From contig JARLHI010000060.1 in assembly GCA_031292355.1 (NCBI GenBank), positions 186,001 through 250,000 of the forward strand: a stretch of 64,000 nucleotides of DNA, written 5' to 3'. This DNA is from Candidatus Obscuribacterales bacterium (lineage in GTDB: Bacteria > Cyanobacteriota > Vampirovibrionia > Obscuribacterales > Obscuribacteraceae). The position numbers and the translations under genes were made by a program. This document shows, piece after piece, positions 9,828 to 18,514 of the stretch. The notes below the pieces were generated by a model, which saw only the letters and a list, made by a program, of their open reading frames with translations, was not told the DNA's origin and did not search any database. Positions within the stretch are counted from its first letter, which is position 1. Each line of letters begins with the position of its first letter.

Positions 9828-9857
9828 TTGCTATTTTTTTTCAGTCTTTCATACAAA
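9828..9857 (+). promoter_or_regulatory. candidate sigma70-type promoter for KGG gene
   Basis: TTGCTA and TACAAA are separated by 18 nt, four of six matches in each box. The predicted start of transcription falls just before the 14-bp palindrome at 9874. It was found by eye, so confidence is modest. Confidence 0.35.
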
Positions 9858-9873
9858 CGCAAACGAATACTGA

Positions 9874-9887
9874 CACCAAATTTGGTG
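9874..9887. promoter_or_regulatory. perfect 14-bp palindrome, candidate operator
   Basis: CACCAAATTTGGTG is perfectly self-complementary and lies about 10 nt downstream of the predicted transcription start of the KGG gene. Its size and symmetry fit binding of a dimeric repressor. No cognate regulator gene is next to it. Confidence 0.4.
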
Positions 9888-9893
9888 CCGCTC

Positions 9894-9927
9894 GATTGAA
9901 TTCTTTAGAGAATAAGCAAATTCAATC
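9894..9927. promoter_or_regulatory. inverted repeat before the KGG ribosome site
   Basis: GATTGAATT (9894-9902) pairs perfectly with AATTCAATC (9919-9927), and a smaller nested ATTCT/AGAAT stem lies inside. It ends about 5 nt before the GGGGAGG ribosome site, so it could be an operator or an RNA hairpin that affects translation. Confidence 0.4.
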
Positions 9928-9948
9928 TAGTGCGGGGAGGATGCTTAA

Positions 9949-10332
9949 ATGTCACAGACGCCACAAGAGAACGACGAAAACAAAAACACCGTCGCCAAGA
10001 AGCGTAGTCGCGGTTTTGCCTCGATGGATGCAGAAAAACAGCGCCAAATTGCCAGCCTTGGTGGCAAAGCTGCTCACAGTAAAGGTACAGCTCATGAATT
10101 CGATCGCAAAGAGGCGCAGGAAGCGGGGCGCAAAGGTGGTCAATCTGTGAGCAAAGATAGGGACCACATGGCCTCGATTGGGCGAAAAGGAGGCGAGACG
10201 GTCAGTCAAGATAAAGCACATATGTCTCAAATCGGTCGCAAGGGCGGCGAATCAGTCAGCCAGGACCGCGAACATATGTCTGAAATCGGTCGTAAAGGCG
10301 GCGAGTCCAGCAACTTCGGCAAAGAACCGTAA
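9949..10332 (+). CDS. KGG-repeat stress-type protein
   Basis: The 127-residue hydrophilic protein carries the motif GFASMDAEKQRQIASLGGKA followed by repeats of the form GRKGGESVSQDxxHMSxIG. At least four KGG units occur. This is the KGG/GsiB-YciG type of general stress protein, related to plant LEA-like repeats; such proteins are linked to desiccation, heat or acid survival, but biochemical roles are poorly known. GGGGAGG lies 8 nt before the ATG, a very strong site. A paralogue sharing the N-terminal IASxGGKAAH motif is at 43364-43642. Palindromes upstream suggest tight regulation. Confidence 0.8.
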   Translation: MSQTPQENDENKNTVAKKRSRGFASMDAEKQRQIASLGGKAAHSKGTAHEFDRKEAQEAGRKGGQSVSKDRDHMASIGRKGGETVSQDKAHMSQIGRKGGESVSQDREHMSEIGRKGGESSNFGKEP

Positions 10333-10369
10333 AACATAATTAAGGGCTAAATCTAGCTCAACGCTAAAT

Positions 10370-10395
10370 ACTGGGCAGGCTGTGATTTGCCCGGT
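10370..10395 (+). terminator. hairpin after KGG gene, possible terminator
   Basis: ACTGGGCA pairs with TGCCCGGT (8 bp with one G-T pair, 10-nt loop). The following sequence is only moderately T-rich, so termination is uncertain. Confidence 0.35.
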
Positions 10396-10545
10396 ACTTA
10401 TTGGTCTGTCTATTTTGCTTGTCTTAGACTGGCGCGCTTCTTTTTGTACTTTTTACGAAAAGCCGCGCTAATAATTTGCAGTAGGGCGTAATACTATGAC
10501 AGTGATGGATAACCTGAATGCCTGCTTGCTACCTACAAGGAAAAT

Positions 10546-11256
10546 ATGCGCACTTTTAAACAATTAGGAAGAATCGGTGTCATCATCTTGGCCATTCTCA
10601 GCGCGCCTGTCATTGAGGCTCTGGCTGAGGATTCATCGTCTAGTGCCGCTAAGCTTGCTGAAATTCAGCAAAAAATCGATGCTGCTGACTTCAAAGCTGC
10701 AAGCAACCTTTCGTCTACGTATTTGAAAAGTAATCAATCAGATGCCAAAGCGCATTATCTTCTGGGGCAGTCATTGTTTAGACTGGGGAAATTTGCGCAG
10801 TCCAAAGTTGAATTAAAAGAGGCGACCAAAATGGCTTCTGCTCAGCATATGAATGATGTGGCTGTGGCTGCTAACGACTTGTTGATTAAATTGCCGAAAG
10901 ACCTCGCAGCTCCGCATCAAAAGTATTCAGTCGCAAAGATTAAAGGTCGAAAAGTTGCTGCAGCAGGGTTTGCTCGCCCTCGCTTGCTTAGTTTCTATGC
11001 CGCATGGGCCGAGCCATGCAAGCAATTGTCCGTTGATCTAGATAAGGTCCACACCGAATACGGCGAACAATTAGAGATCTTGAAAGTTGATGTGGATGAT
11101 CCGGCCAATCAGAAGATCATGGAGCAATATGATATCAGCCCTGTGCCCACCGTTGTTTTCCTTGATACGGAAGGAAAAGTGACGAATTATTTTGTCGGGT
11201 ATGACAGTGCTACCGAACTCAATTCAAGTGTCAAAAAAGCGTTGAATAAGAATTGA
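10546..11256 (+). CDS. secreted TPR / thioredoxin-like protein with degenerate active site
   Basis: The 236-residue protein begins with a signal peptide (about 1-28, ending ALAED). A TPR-like pair follows (about 35-115, motif AHYLLGQSLFRLGKFAQSKVE), then a thioredoxin fold from about 140. The fold elements SFYAAWAEPCKQL, VDVDDPANQKIMEQYDI and the cis-Pro region SPVPTVVFLD are all present. The usual WCxPC is WAEPC here: the first, nucleophilic Cys is Ala155 and only Cys158 remains. Ordinary disulphide exchange is therefore unlikely; a binding or chaperone role is possible. AAGGA precedes the ATG. It converges on the SNF2 gene with 12 nt between. Confidence 0.75.
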   Translation: MRTFKQLGRIGVIILAILSAPVIEALAEDSSSSAAKLAEIQQKIDAADFKAASNLSSTYLKSNQSDAKAHYLLGQSLFRLGKFAQSKVELKEATKMASAQHMNDVAVAANDLLIKLPKDLAAPHQKYSVAKIKGRKVAAAGFARPRLLSFYAAWAEPCKQLSVDLDKVHTEYGEQLEILKVDVDDPANQKIMEQYDISPVPTVVFLDTEGKVTNYFVGYDSATELNSSVKKALNKN

Positions 11257-11268
11257 TTTCTGTGCAGA

Positions 11269-14200
11269 TCACGTCCAGTCGTCAATTGGACGCATTAAGG
11301 CATCGAGGTCATCAGCATCTAGGACTGGCGTTTTGCCGCCTGATTGGTCAATAATCGCGGACATCAAAGCTTGCTTTCTATCTTGCAACTCAATCATTCT
11401 TTGCTCGATTGTGCCACGAGCAATCAGCTTGTAGATGAATACATCTCTAGTCTGACCGATGCGATGGGCTCTGTCTGAGGCTTGATTTTCGGCCGCTGGA
11501 TTCCACCAGGGATCATAGTGAATGACTGTGTCGGCGGCAGTCAGATTCAGACCTGTGCCACCAGCTTTTAAACTAATGAGGAAAATTGGCACCAACCCAG
11601 ATTGAAAACTTTCAACTGGCGTTTTTCTATCTTTGGTTGCGCCGTTTAGTTCGACAAAGAGTAATCCTCGCTCGAGGAGGCGCCGTTTGATAATATCGAG
11701 CATGCTCGTAAATTGAGAGAAAACAAGGATCTTTCGACCTTCTTCGACAAGTTCAGGAAGCATCGCCATCAAGGCTTCTAGCTTGGCGCTGCTGTGTGCT
11801 TTTTCCGCCGCCGGAAGCTTGACTAAATGCGGATCACAGCAGACCTGTCGCAATTGCAAAAGAGCCGAGAGGATCATAATCTGACTCAGTTTGAAACCTT
11901 TTTTGTCAATTTCGTCGCGCACTCTTTTTGTTGACGATAGTCGAACAATCTCATAAAGATCTCTTTGACCATGCTCTAGTTCCACATATTTGACTACGGT
12001 CGTTCGCTCTGGCAGTTCGGCAAGAACCTGTTGTTTGGTTCTTCTTAAAATGAAGGGCTTCAGTCGCGTAATGAGTGCGTCGCGCACAACACTATTGCCA
12101 TCTTTCTCAATCGGATTGCGAATATTGGCATTGAAAGTGGTGATTTCTCCGAGTAGTCCTGGCACCAGGAAGCTGAAATAAGACCACAACTCGCCGATGT
12201 GATTTTGAATAGGAGTTCCTGTCATGCAAAATCGTTGCTTTGTCTTCAGTTTCAAAAGTACTTTGGCTGCTGCTGTTTTGTGATTTTTAACTGATTGAGC
12301 CTCATCGAGCGCGATTCCGTGCCAGTCAATTTCTTTGAGCTTTTCTTCATCTTTGACAAGCAAAGCATAAGTCGAAAAAACCAGATCGTAGTGATAGAGT
12401 TTATCGAAATTTTGCGATCTGTCTTTCCCTGTGATGGTCATAATTTTTAGATCTGGGGCGAATCTTTGCGCTTCTGCTTGCCAGTTTGGCACGACGCTTG
12501 TTGGACAAACAACAAGAAATGGTGTCTTTAATTCGCCCTTTTCTTTTTCTAGGCAGATATGCGCAAGTAGTTGAATTGTTTTTCCAAGACCCATGTCGTC
12601 AGCGAGGATGCCACCAAATCCGGTCTCAGCTAAGAGCTGCAGCCATGCGACCCCCTCAATTTGATAGGGTCTAAGTTCTGTTTTCAAAGTCTGTGGACAC
12701 TTGCTTGCCCCACCAAACATCAATTTGCGCAGTTGTTTGGCTAAGTCGCGCAGGCGGTCGCCGCCAGACCAGTGAGCGTTTGCAAGAGCAGGAGAAGATA
12801 GCAAATCGGCGGCTTCTAAAAATGATAGTTTTACTTTATCCGTGCTTTGCATGACCTTCCAGAGAATTTCTTGCAAAGACAAAAGTATTGTTCGCACGCG
12901 ATCAAATGGCAGAGAAATCATTTTGCCATTTGGCAAAATCGCTACGAATTTGTCATTGTAGTTAAGCTGTTCAATAGCTTCTGGTGTCAACTCCGCGTGA
13001 AACTTCAAACCGCGGATAGCTGCTATGAGAATCGGTAGCAGAGACATTTTTTTGCCATCCACGTCGATACTCAAAGACATCGAGAACCAAAAGCTTGCAT
13101 CCTGTTCTTCAATACCGATTGTGAGATTGTCTTCGTGCAAGTCGAGTGGACTTAAATCCTCCTCAGTTTCGTGCGAAATTTTCCAACCCTGTCGTCGCAA
13201 AGTTTCGATGTCCTTAGCAAATTCCAGCCATTGAGAAGGTTTTTCCATGCCGTAAAAAGTGGTGCCAGAATGCAAAGTCCCAGTTATTGCCTGATCCAGT
13301 TCCAGCAGTCCATATTGTTTTAACTGAGAGTGTGCCTTTTTTTTTGCTTCTAAATCTTCTTTCTCCAGAATTAAATTGCCGTTATCATCTGCGTATGGAA
13401 ACGGGTTGAGTGAAACAGCTTCAAAACTCAACGCTGCAGACAATACTGTCTGCTCTTCTTCAAGCGGTGCTCCTGTCTTCATTTTGAGCTTGTTTTGCGC
13501 TCGCAAAGTCATGATTTTCATAACAGGAATCGGACTTTTCAGAAGCGTTTGAAATTGCTCGGAACCTGGCGGTGTTGGCACTAAGTCCTGGAGGTTTTGC
13601 TCGGCTAACATCAAGCTGAAGCCAGCCACCTCTTCGCGTGTAATCGGCGGCAACGCTAGGAGCAAATCTAGTATCTCAAGACCAATATTGATATCGACTG
13701 GTCCACAAATGGAATTGACGGCATCCAAATACCACGGTGTATGCCAGCGTAAGCAAGGAAAAAGCGCATCGTTTGGAGCAAGGGCGACAACGTCAAGACG
13801 CAGTAGGTCATCTGCTTCTGTCCAGACCAGATGCCCTTTAAGCTTTGCTCCGATTTTGAGTGGCTTCGAATGAAGACTTCTGGCGTATGCTCTACCAGTT
13901 GCTACCACTTTTTGCACAATCACATTAGTCAATTCCGAATGGACATCGAGAACTTCGTCGAATGTACGGAAGTAAGATGTTGGTGCGTTTGGACCCTGTC
14001 TGAACAGCCACAAGTCCGCAATTTCCTGGTCGGCTTTTGTTATAAATGCCGAGTTTTCCGGGTCGATTAACTTATGCAGTCCTACTTCATAGATTGCGCC
14101 GAATTTGCCATTCTTCTTCAATTTCGACTGGTTCAGAATAATGGACGGTCTGCTGGAAAATTCCGAATCGTGCAAAACATATATCAGCTGTTGACCAAAG

Positions 14201-14823
14201 TCTGAAGGTGAAAGTTTTTCCTTCTCTTCATTTTCTTTGGATTCGCTCATTGCAGCAGAAAACGCTGCCGCAATCGTACCTAGCCGACGTTCAATATCAC
14301 GTGACGGAAGCTTTAAATATAAATTTCGGTCGCTTTTTTTGCTGGCTTGCTCTGTTTCAGTCTCTTCTTTAATGTTTTTGCCCAGTGATGCTTCGTCTCC
14401 TGGCGCATTAATGTTGTGAGCGCTCTCACGCAATTGGCGCAACAGAGCGTTTGTAGCAGCTTCCTCCGGACTCAGTTTGGTGGTATCAAATGTGACACCA
14501 TTTGGATGTTCGATGCAAAACGCAAGGATTATCGCCACTGCATGTTTGCATCTTTCGCGTACGGGACAAGAGCAACTGGTCTCTTTGATGTGCGAATTAT
14601 TTGTGTTGATTGAAACCGATGTTTCATAGCTCTGTCCCTGCGAACCTTGAACTATGCCATGGATTCGCTGCGGTTCTGTCAACAAAGCAGAAGCTACTTT
14701 GCCGCGGCAAAAATAATCTTGACCTTTACGCACAGTGCGAAAGTCGAAATAGATTGCAGTGTGCTTACGTAACGCACTTATTGCCAGGCGGTCCAATTCT
14801 GCGCTTCCCGTTTTTGCCAACAC
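11269..14823 (-). CDS. SWIM zinc finger SNF2-family helicase
   Basis: The 1184-residue protein has an N-terminal SWIM zinc finger near residue 83 (CSCPVRERCKHAVA, the CxC...CxH pattern). A long middle region follows, then an SNF2 ATPase: DDMGLGKT Walker A near 741, DEAQ near 840, TGTPIQNH, and a C-terminal helicase lobe with SQFTSMLDII, LKAGGTGLNLT and DRAHRIGQT. Such bacterial RapA/HepA-like proteins remodel protein-DNA or transcription complexes; the exact target is unknown. The start is GTG 14823 with a weak ribosome site; the following TTG codon is an alternative. It is divergent from the epoxide-hydrolase-like gene. Confidence 0.88.
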   Translation of the reverse strand: MLAKTGSAELDRLAISALRKHTAIYFDFRTVRKGQDYFCRGKVASALLTEPQRIHGIVQGSQGQSYETSVSINTNNSHIKETSCSCPVRERCKHAVAIILAFCIEHPNGVTFDTTKLSPEEAATNALLRQLRESAHNINAPGDEASLGKNIKEETETEQASKKSDRNLYLKLPSRDIERRLGTIAAAFSAAMSESKENEEKEKLSPSDFGQQLIYVLHDSEFSSRPSIILNQSKLKKNGKFGAIYEVGLHKLIDPENSAFITKADQEIADLWLFRQGPNAPTSYFRTFDEVLDVHSELTNVIVQKVVATGRAYARSLHSKPLKIGAKLKGHLVWTEADDLLRLDVVALAPNDALFPCLRWHTPWYLDAVNSICGPVDINIGLEILDLLLALPPITREEVAGFSLMLAEQNLQDLVPTPPGSEQFQTLLKSPIPVMKIMTLRAQNKLKMKTGAPLEEEQTVLSAALSFEAVSLNPFPYADDNGNLILEKEDLEAKKKAHSQLKQYGLLELDQAITGTLHSGTTFYGMEKPSQWLEFAKDIETLRRQGWKISHETEEDLSPLDLHEDNLTIGIEEQDASFWFSMSLSIDVDGKKMSLLPILIAAIRGLKFHAELTPEAIEQLNYNDKFVAILPNGKMISLPFDRVRTILLSLQEILWKVMQSTDKVKLSFLEAADLLSSPALANAHWSGGDRLRDLAKQLRKLMFGGASKCPQTLKTELRPYQIEGVAWLQLLAETGFGGILADDMGLGKTIQLLAHICLEKEKGELKTPFLVVCPTSVVPNWQAEAQRFAPDLKIMTITGKDRSQNFDKLYHYDLVFSTYALLVKDEEKLKEIDWHGIALDEAQSVKNHKTAAAKVLLKLKTKQRFCMTGTPIQNHIGELWSYFSFLVPGLLGEITTFNANIRNPIEKDGNSVVRDALITRLKPFILRRTKQQVLAELPERTTVVKYVELEHGQRDLYEIVRLSSTKRVRDEIDKKGFKLSQIMILSALLQLRQVCCDPHLVKLPAAEKAHSSAKLEALMAMLPELVEEGRKILVFSQFTSMLDIIKRRLLERGLLFVELNGATKDRKTPVESFQSGLVPIFLISLKAGGTGLNLTAADTVIHYDPWWNPAAENQASDRAHRIGQTRDVFIYKLIARGTIEQRMIELQDRKQALMSAIIDQSGGKTPVLDADDLDALMRPIDDWT

Positions 14824-14945
14824 AGGTCATATTATCAGTCTGGTCTTATCTGTGTTTTCATTTTTGGTACAGCTGAGATAAAAATTGAATTCTAAAACCC
14901 GTGTACAATTTGGCCCTAGTTAGAATTTCTAGATCGGTGTCATCA

Positions 14946-15902
14946 ATGTCTATACCGTCAATGCCCGAGGCAAAATTTATCATCAGCAACGGCATTCGTA
15001 TGGCCGTCTATGAAGCCGGAGAGGGACCAGCTGTTGTTCTCGTACATGGTTTTCCAGAAATCGCTTACTCATGGCGTCACCAAATCCCGGCGCTAGTTTC
15101 AGCCGGATTTAAGGTGATCGCGCCGGATTTGCGTGGTTACGGCGCAACTGATTGCCCGTCGGAGGTCGCCGATTATGACATCGGTCATTTAACGTCAGAC
15201 CTGGTTGGATTGTTGGATGCCCTTAAACTGGAAAAGGCAGTATTTGTAGGGCACGACTGGGGAGCATCTATTTGTTGGGATTTGCCTGCGCTTCACGCAG
15301 ATAGAGTTTCGGGCGTCGTTTCACTGAATGTTCCGTACGCTATCTTTCGCCTCCTTGATGAAGATCCTGTCCAATATTTGCGGCGTACCAAGGGTGACAA
15401 AACCTACATGGTAGTTTTGCAGGAGCCAGGCTTTGCCGATGAAGTGTTTAAACGCGATCCCAAAGCGTTATTTGAAAGCCTCATGCGCAGAGGCGGCATT
15501 AAACGAGAAGACCTGGAGAAAAAGTCAATCGCCTTTCGCAATCTTCATTTTGAAGACTTTGGCGCAATTGAAGGCGAACCGTTTTTAACACCAGCTGAAA
15601 TTGAGGTTTTTGCTGATGTCTTTGCTAAAACAGGCTTCACAGGCGGACTGAATTACTATCGCAATCTTTCACGCAATTGGCAGTTCATGAAGGGCAAGCC
15701 TGAAGAAATCAGCGTTCCCTGCCTCATGATTGAAGTACCGAATGATCACTACATGCCACCTGGCCCATTCGAGTACATGCGATATTTGATACCAGATCTA
15801 GAGTTTGCGAAAATCGAAAATTGTGGACATTGGTCTCAGCAAGAACAGTCAAAAATCGTCAATACAATTTTAATTGATTGGTTGCAACGTCATTTTCAAT
15901 GA
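14946..15902 (+). CDS. alpha/beta hydrolase, epoxide hydrolase-like
   Basis: This 318-residue alpha/beta hydrolase carries HGFPE (oxyanion region) and GHDWGA, where Asp is the nucleophile, plus a C-terminal catalytic His in NCGHWSQQE. Asp in GHDWG and HGFPE together are typical of epoxide hydrolases and haloalkane dehalogenases rather than Ser esterases. It should open an epoxide or cleave a similar substrate by a covalent ester intermediate. I use ATG 14946; a GTG at 14901 in frame adds 15 residues without a ribosome site. It stands alone and converges with the caspase gene, 13 nt apart. Confidence 0.75.
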   Translation: MSIPSMPEAKFIISNGIRMAVYEAGEGPAVVLVHGFPEIAYSWRHQIPALVSAGFKVIAPDLRGYGATDCPSEVADYDIGHLTSDLVGLLDALKLEKAVFVGHDWGASICWDLPALHADRVSGVVSLNVPYAIFRLLDEDPVQYLRRTKGDKTYMVVLQEPGFADEVFKRDPKALFESLMRRGGIKREDLEKKSIAFRNLHFEDFGAIEGEPFLTPAEIEVFADVFAKTGFTGGLNYYRNLSRNWQFMKGKPEEISVPCLMIEVPNDHYMPPGPFEYMRYLIPDLEFAKIENCGHWSQQEQSKIVNTILIDWLQRHFQ

Positions 15903-15915
15903 CTTCCAATAAATT

Positions 15916-17694
15916 TCAATGATCGACAGTTTCCAATTTCTGTTTGGCTAATTTTTGCCTGGGGTCTTGTGGTGAAGCTAGATCCAGGAACTTTTTCAGC
16001 GCGTCGCTGGCTCCTTTTTTATCGTCATTTTTCTCGAGAGCCGATCCCAGCAAGAAGTAAGCATCAGCACTTTGAGGATTCAAATCAATAGCATTGCGGT
16101 AGGCAACAATTGCCCCTTTACTGTCTTGCTTAAGTAGGAGTACCGAGCCTAAATTGCAGAATGCCGATGTTGATTTGGGATCGAGTCTAGTTGCTTCTCG
16201 AGCATGCATGAGGGCAAGGTCCAGTTTTTCTTCCTCACCCGGTTGTTGTGATTCTTGTGCGAGAACATAACTGAGTCGATCATGCAATTTTCCAGAGTTC
16301 GGATAAAGATGCACAGCCTCTTTCAAGTACAGTGATGATTTGGGCAAGTCGCCCTGTTTTGCGCAAATATCAGCAAGCGCTGTCAAAACGACTCTGTCTT
16401 TGCTATTGAGTTTGTAGGCTTGTTGTAATTCGGTCAAAGATTCAGCCGTCTTTCCAGTTTTTATTAGAGCACGCGCCAGATTTGCATGGAATAACTCATC
16501 GTCGGGGCGCAAATCAATTGCCCGCTTATATTGGTCGATAGCCTCGCCCCAAGCCCCTTTCAATGCAAGGGCAGTGGCGTAATCGTTGTAAGCATCTGCA
16601 TATTTGTCATCGGCGGCGATGGCTCCGCGATAGGACTTAATCGCTCCATCCAGGTCGCCGCTCATCACTGCAGAATTAGCCGCGACGTATTGTGATTCAG
16701 CTGTCAAATAGCTGTTTACGCCAGCTGGTAGACCGGCAGTTTTTTCCGCCGATGGCGTGCCCAGAATCAGATCGTTGCCGGTCCATTCCGATTTCATCAC
16801 AGGAGTTTGTTCTTTGCACCCCTGGCATTCATGCGTGGTCTGAAAATGCGTTTGTTCTTGCGCGAATTTGAAAGCGTCATTGAGGCTTACCAGTCCATTA
16901 TTAGTGCGCAATCCTTTGATCAAATTAGACGAAAAAATGTCGCCCCAGGTCACTTCATTTGGTTTGCTGGAAGAGACAATCACATAGCCTTTGCCTAGCA
17001 CAAATTTAGATAAGTCTACGTTGTAAAAGTGAAACAGCGATTTTGCTCCAGAAGTTAGCTGGGCTGCGCCGCTATAGCAAGCTTGCAAAACGACAACGAT
17101 TCTGTCTGTCTTCACTTGTTTCTTCAAGTTGGACATCAAATCAGACATCGATATGCCGGTGGCAAAAACGTTTTCCAGAATAGTATTTTGTGCGCATAAA
17201 TATGTTACGCCGTCTGCTGCTGGAAATCCGTGAGTGCCAATGAACACCACTACCAGATCGTCTGGGCCGGCGACTTGACCCAGCCACTTATCGCCCAGCG
17301 TCGAGACTATGCTCGAACGTGTGGCTGCTTGATTGGTAAGTAAGCGCACGTGGTCTTTTTCGAATCGTCCGGCTTTTGGATCGACTAAATATTGATAAAA
17401 GTCTTCAGCCGCTTTGTCCATACGCAAACCGTTATTGAGCGGTGCTTCGACAAATTTGTCGATGCCAATTACAACCGCCCATTTATTTTTGACGGGGCGA
17501 TTTTCCGCGCGTTTTTGCGGCGCTAGATCTTGTATCTGTGTAAATTGGACACCACTTGTCCCCATTGGTTCAGTGCCAACATTTGCCGATGGTAGCGTAC
17601 TTGGCACCTTATCTGGTGAAAGACCTTCGAGGGCGAGAGCAGGCGCTTGCACAATGGCGATACATCCAAATATCGCAATTAAACGTTTAATCAT
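15916..17694 (-). CDS. secreted caspase-like (C14) protease with C-terminal TPRs
   Basis: The 592-residue protein starts with a signal peptide (MIKRLIAIFGCIAI, cleavage near ALALEG). A caspase-hemoglobinase fold runs from about 70 to 300. The catalytic His is in GTHG (H155) and the catalytic Cys in QACYSG (C206), both intact. From about 330 to the end it consists of TPRs (for example AYNDYATALALKGAWGEAID). Metacaspase-like enzymes cleave after Arg/Lys or Asp. The ATG overlaps the upstream stop by 8 nt, so it is coupled to the DUF4384 gene; TTG 17706, with GAGG 5 nt before it, is the alternative start. Confidence 0.82.
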   Translation of the reverse strand: MIKRLIAIFGCIAIVQAPALALEGLSPDKVPSTLPSANVGTEPMGTSGVQFTQIQDLAPQKRAENRPVKNKWAVVIGIDKFVEAPLNNGLRMDKAAEDFYQYLVDPKAGRFEKDHVRLLTNQAATRSSIVSTLGDKWLGQVAGPDDLVVVFIGTHGFPAADGVTYLCAQNTILENVFATGISMSDLMSNLKKQVKTDRIVVVLQACYSGAAQLTSGAKSLFHFYNVDLSKFVLGKGYVIVSSSKPNEVTWGDIFSSNLIKGLRTNNGLVSLNDAFKFAQEQTHFQTTHECQGCKEQTPVMKSEWTGNDLILGTPSAEKTAGLPAGVNSYLTAESQYVAANSAVMSGDLDGAIKSYRGAIAADDKYADAYNDYATALALKGAWGEAIDQYKRAIDLRPDDELFHANLARALIKTGKTAESLTELQQAYKLNSKDRVVLTALADICAKQGDLPKSSLYLKEAVHLYPNSGKLHDRLSYVLAQESQQPGEEEKLDLALMHAREATRLDPKSTSAFCNLGSVLLLKQDSKGAIVAYRNAIDLNPQSADAYFLLGSALEKNDDKKGASDALKKFLDLASPQDPRQKLAKQKLETVDH

Positions 17695-18514
17695 GCTGCA
17701 ATGCAACCTCTAACGAAAGGATACTGTCTGGATCTTCGCTCACGCAATAGACATAACTTTTGTCTTTAAGATGTTCTCTCAATTCGTGTCGATCGGCGTT
17801 AACAGACAACTTAATATCAGCGTCTGGGCTGAAAGAAACAACTTGTGCTACGCCTGGTTTGATCATATCTTCAGGAATGATAACTGGGTCTGGATCGTCC
17901 CAGGAAAGCTGCATCCTCGTTGGCACCAGATCCTTTGCTCCATCTTGGTGCTGCGAAACAAAGCAAGTCAATGTTGGCACATTCATATAGTCTTCTGGCT
18001 TAAGCTTGGTTCTAGAAAATAGCAGTCCAACTATTTCCAGTCCCTTCTGCTCGTCGAATTGCAGGGCTGATTCAGTGGGAATGGTATAGTCGTGACCTTT
18101 CAAGACGTGATTATTGGTGCCAGTTTCGTCATCAGGAAAGAGCAAACGATGGCCACCGCTAGAACCTTTTTTCAGTAATATGTAGGAGTATCCATCAGCG
18201 TTTGCAACGACGTGAAAGCGAATCTGGTCGCCCGATTTAAATTTGTTCTTGTTGTTGCATCTAAATATTTTGCCGTCGCGGGTGAGCTCAATCCAATAAC
18301 TCAAACCGACGTTGATTTTATGCGTCGGATCGTTCAGTTGTTGGGCAAATTCTCTGCGTGCTCGCATTTTGGCAAACATGCCAGTAGCTGCGGTGGATTT
18401 AGTGGTGACTTTAGAGTCCACTGCGCCTGCTTTTTCACAAATTAAAACCGCTGCGCTAACGAGCGTTACACAAACAACGGTGGATATTCTGTGGAATCTA
18501 GTTGGCGAACTCAT
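17687..18514 (-). CDS. secreted DUF4384-domain protein
   Basis: The 275-residue protein has a signal peptide (about 1-31, ending KAGAVDS). The central beta-rich region begins near SYWIELTRDGKIFRC, with KSGDQIRFHVVANADGYSYI and RLLFPDDET following. That is the DUF4384 pattern, a domain often attached to caspase-like or kinase proteins in bacteria. Here it is a separate gene coupled directly to a caspase-TPR gene: its stop overlaps the caspase start, and its own ATG overlaps the upstream hydrolase stop as ATGA. It may act as sensor, inhibitor or substrate adaptor for the protease (inference). Confidence 0.72.
   Translation of the reverse strand: MSSPTRFHRISTVVCVTLVSAAVLICEKAGAVDSKVTTKSTAATGMFAKMRARREFAQQLNDPTHKINVGLSYWIELTRDGKIFRCNNKNKFKSGDQIRFHVVANADGYSYILLKKGSSGGHRLLFPDDETGTNNHVLKGHDYTIPTESALQFDEQKGLEIVGLLFSRTKLKPEDYMNVPTLTCFVSQHQDGAKDLVPTRMQLSWDDPDPVIIPEDMIKPGVAQVVSFSPDADIKLSVNADRHELREHLKDKSYVYCVSEDPDSILSLEVALQHD

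Noticed and set aside
9791..10150. 119-codon frame overlapping the KGG gene in another phase
   Set aside because: The KGG frame has the GGGGAGG site and family repeats; the other is Lys/Arg-rich with no site.
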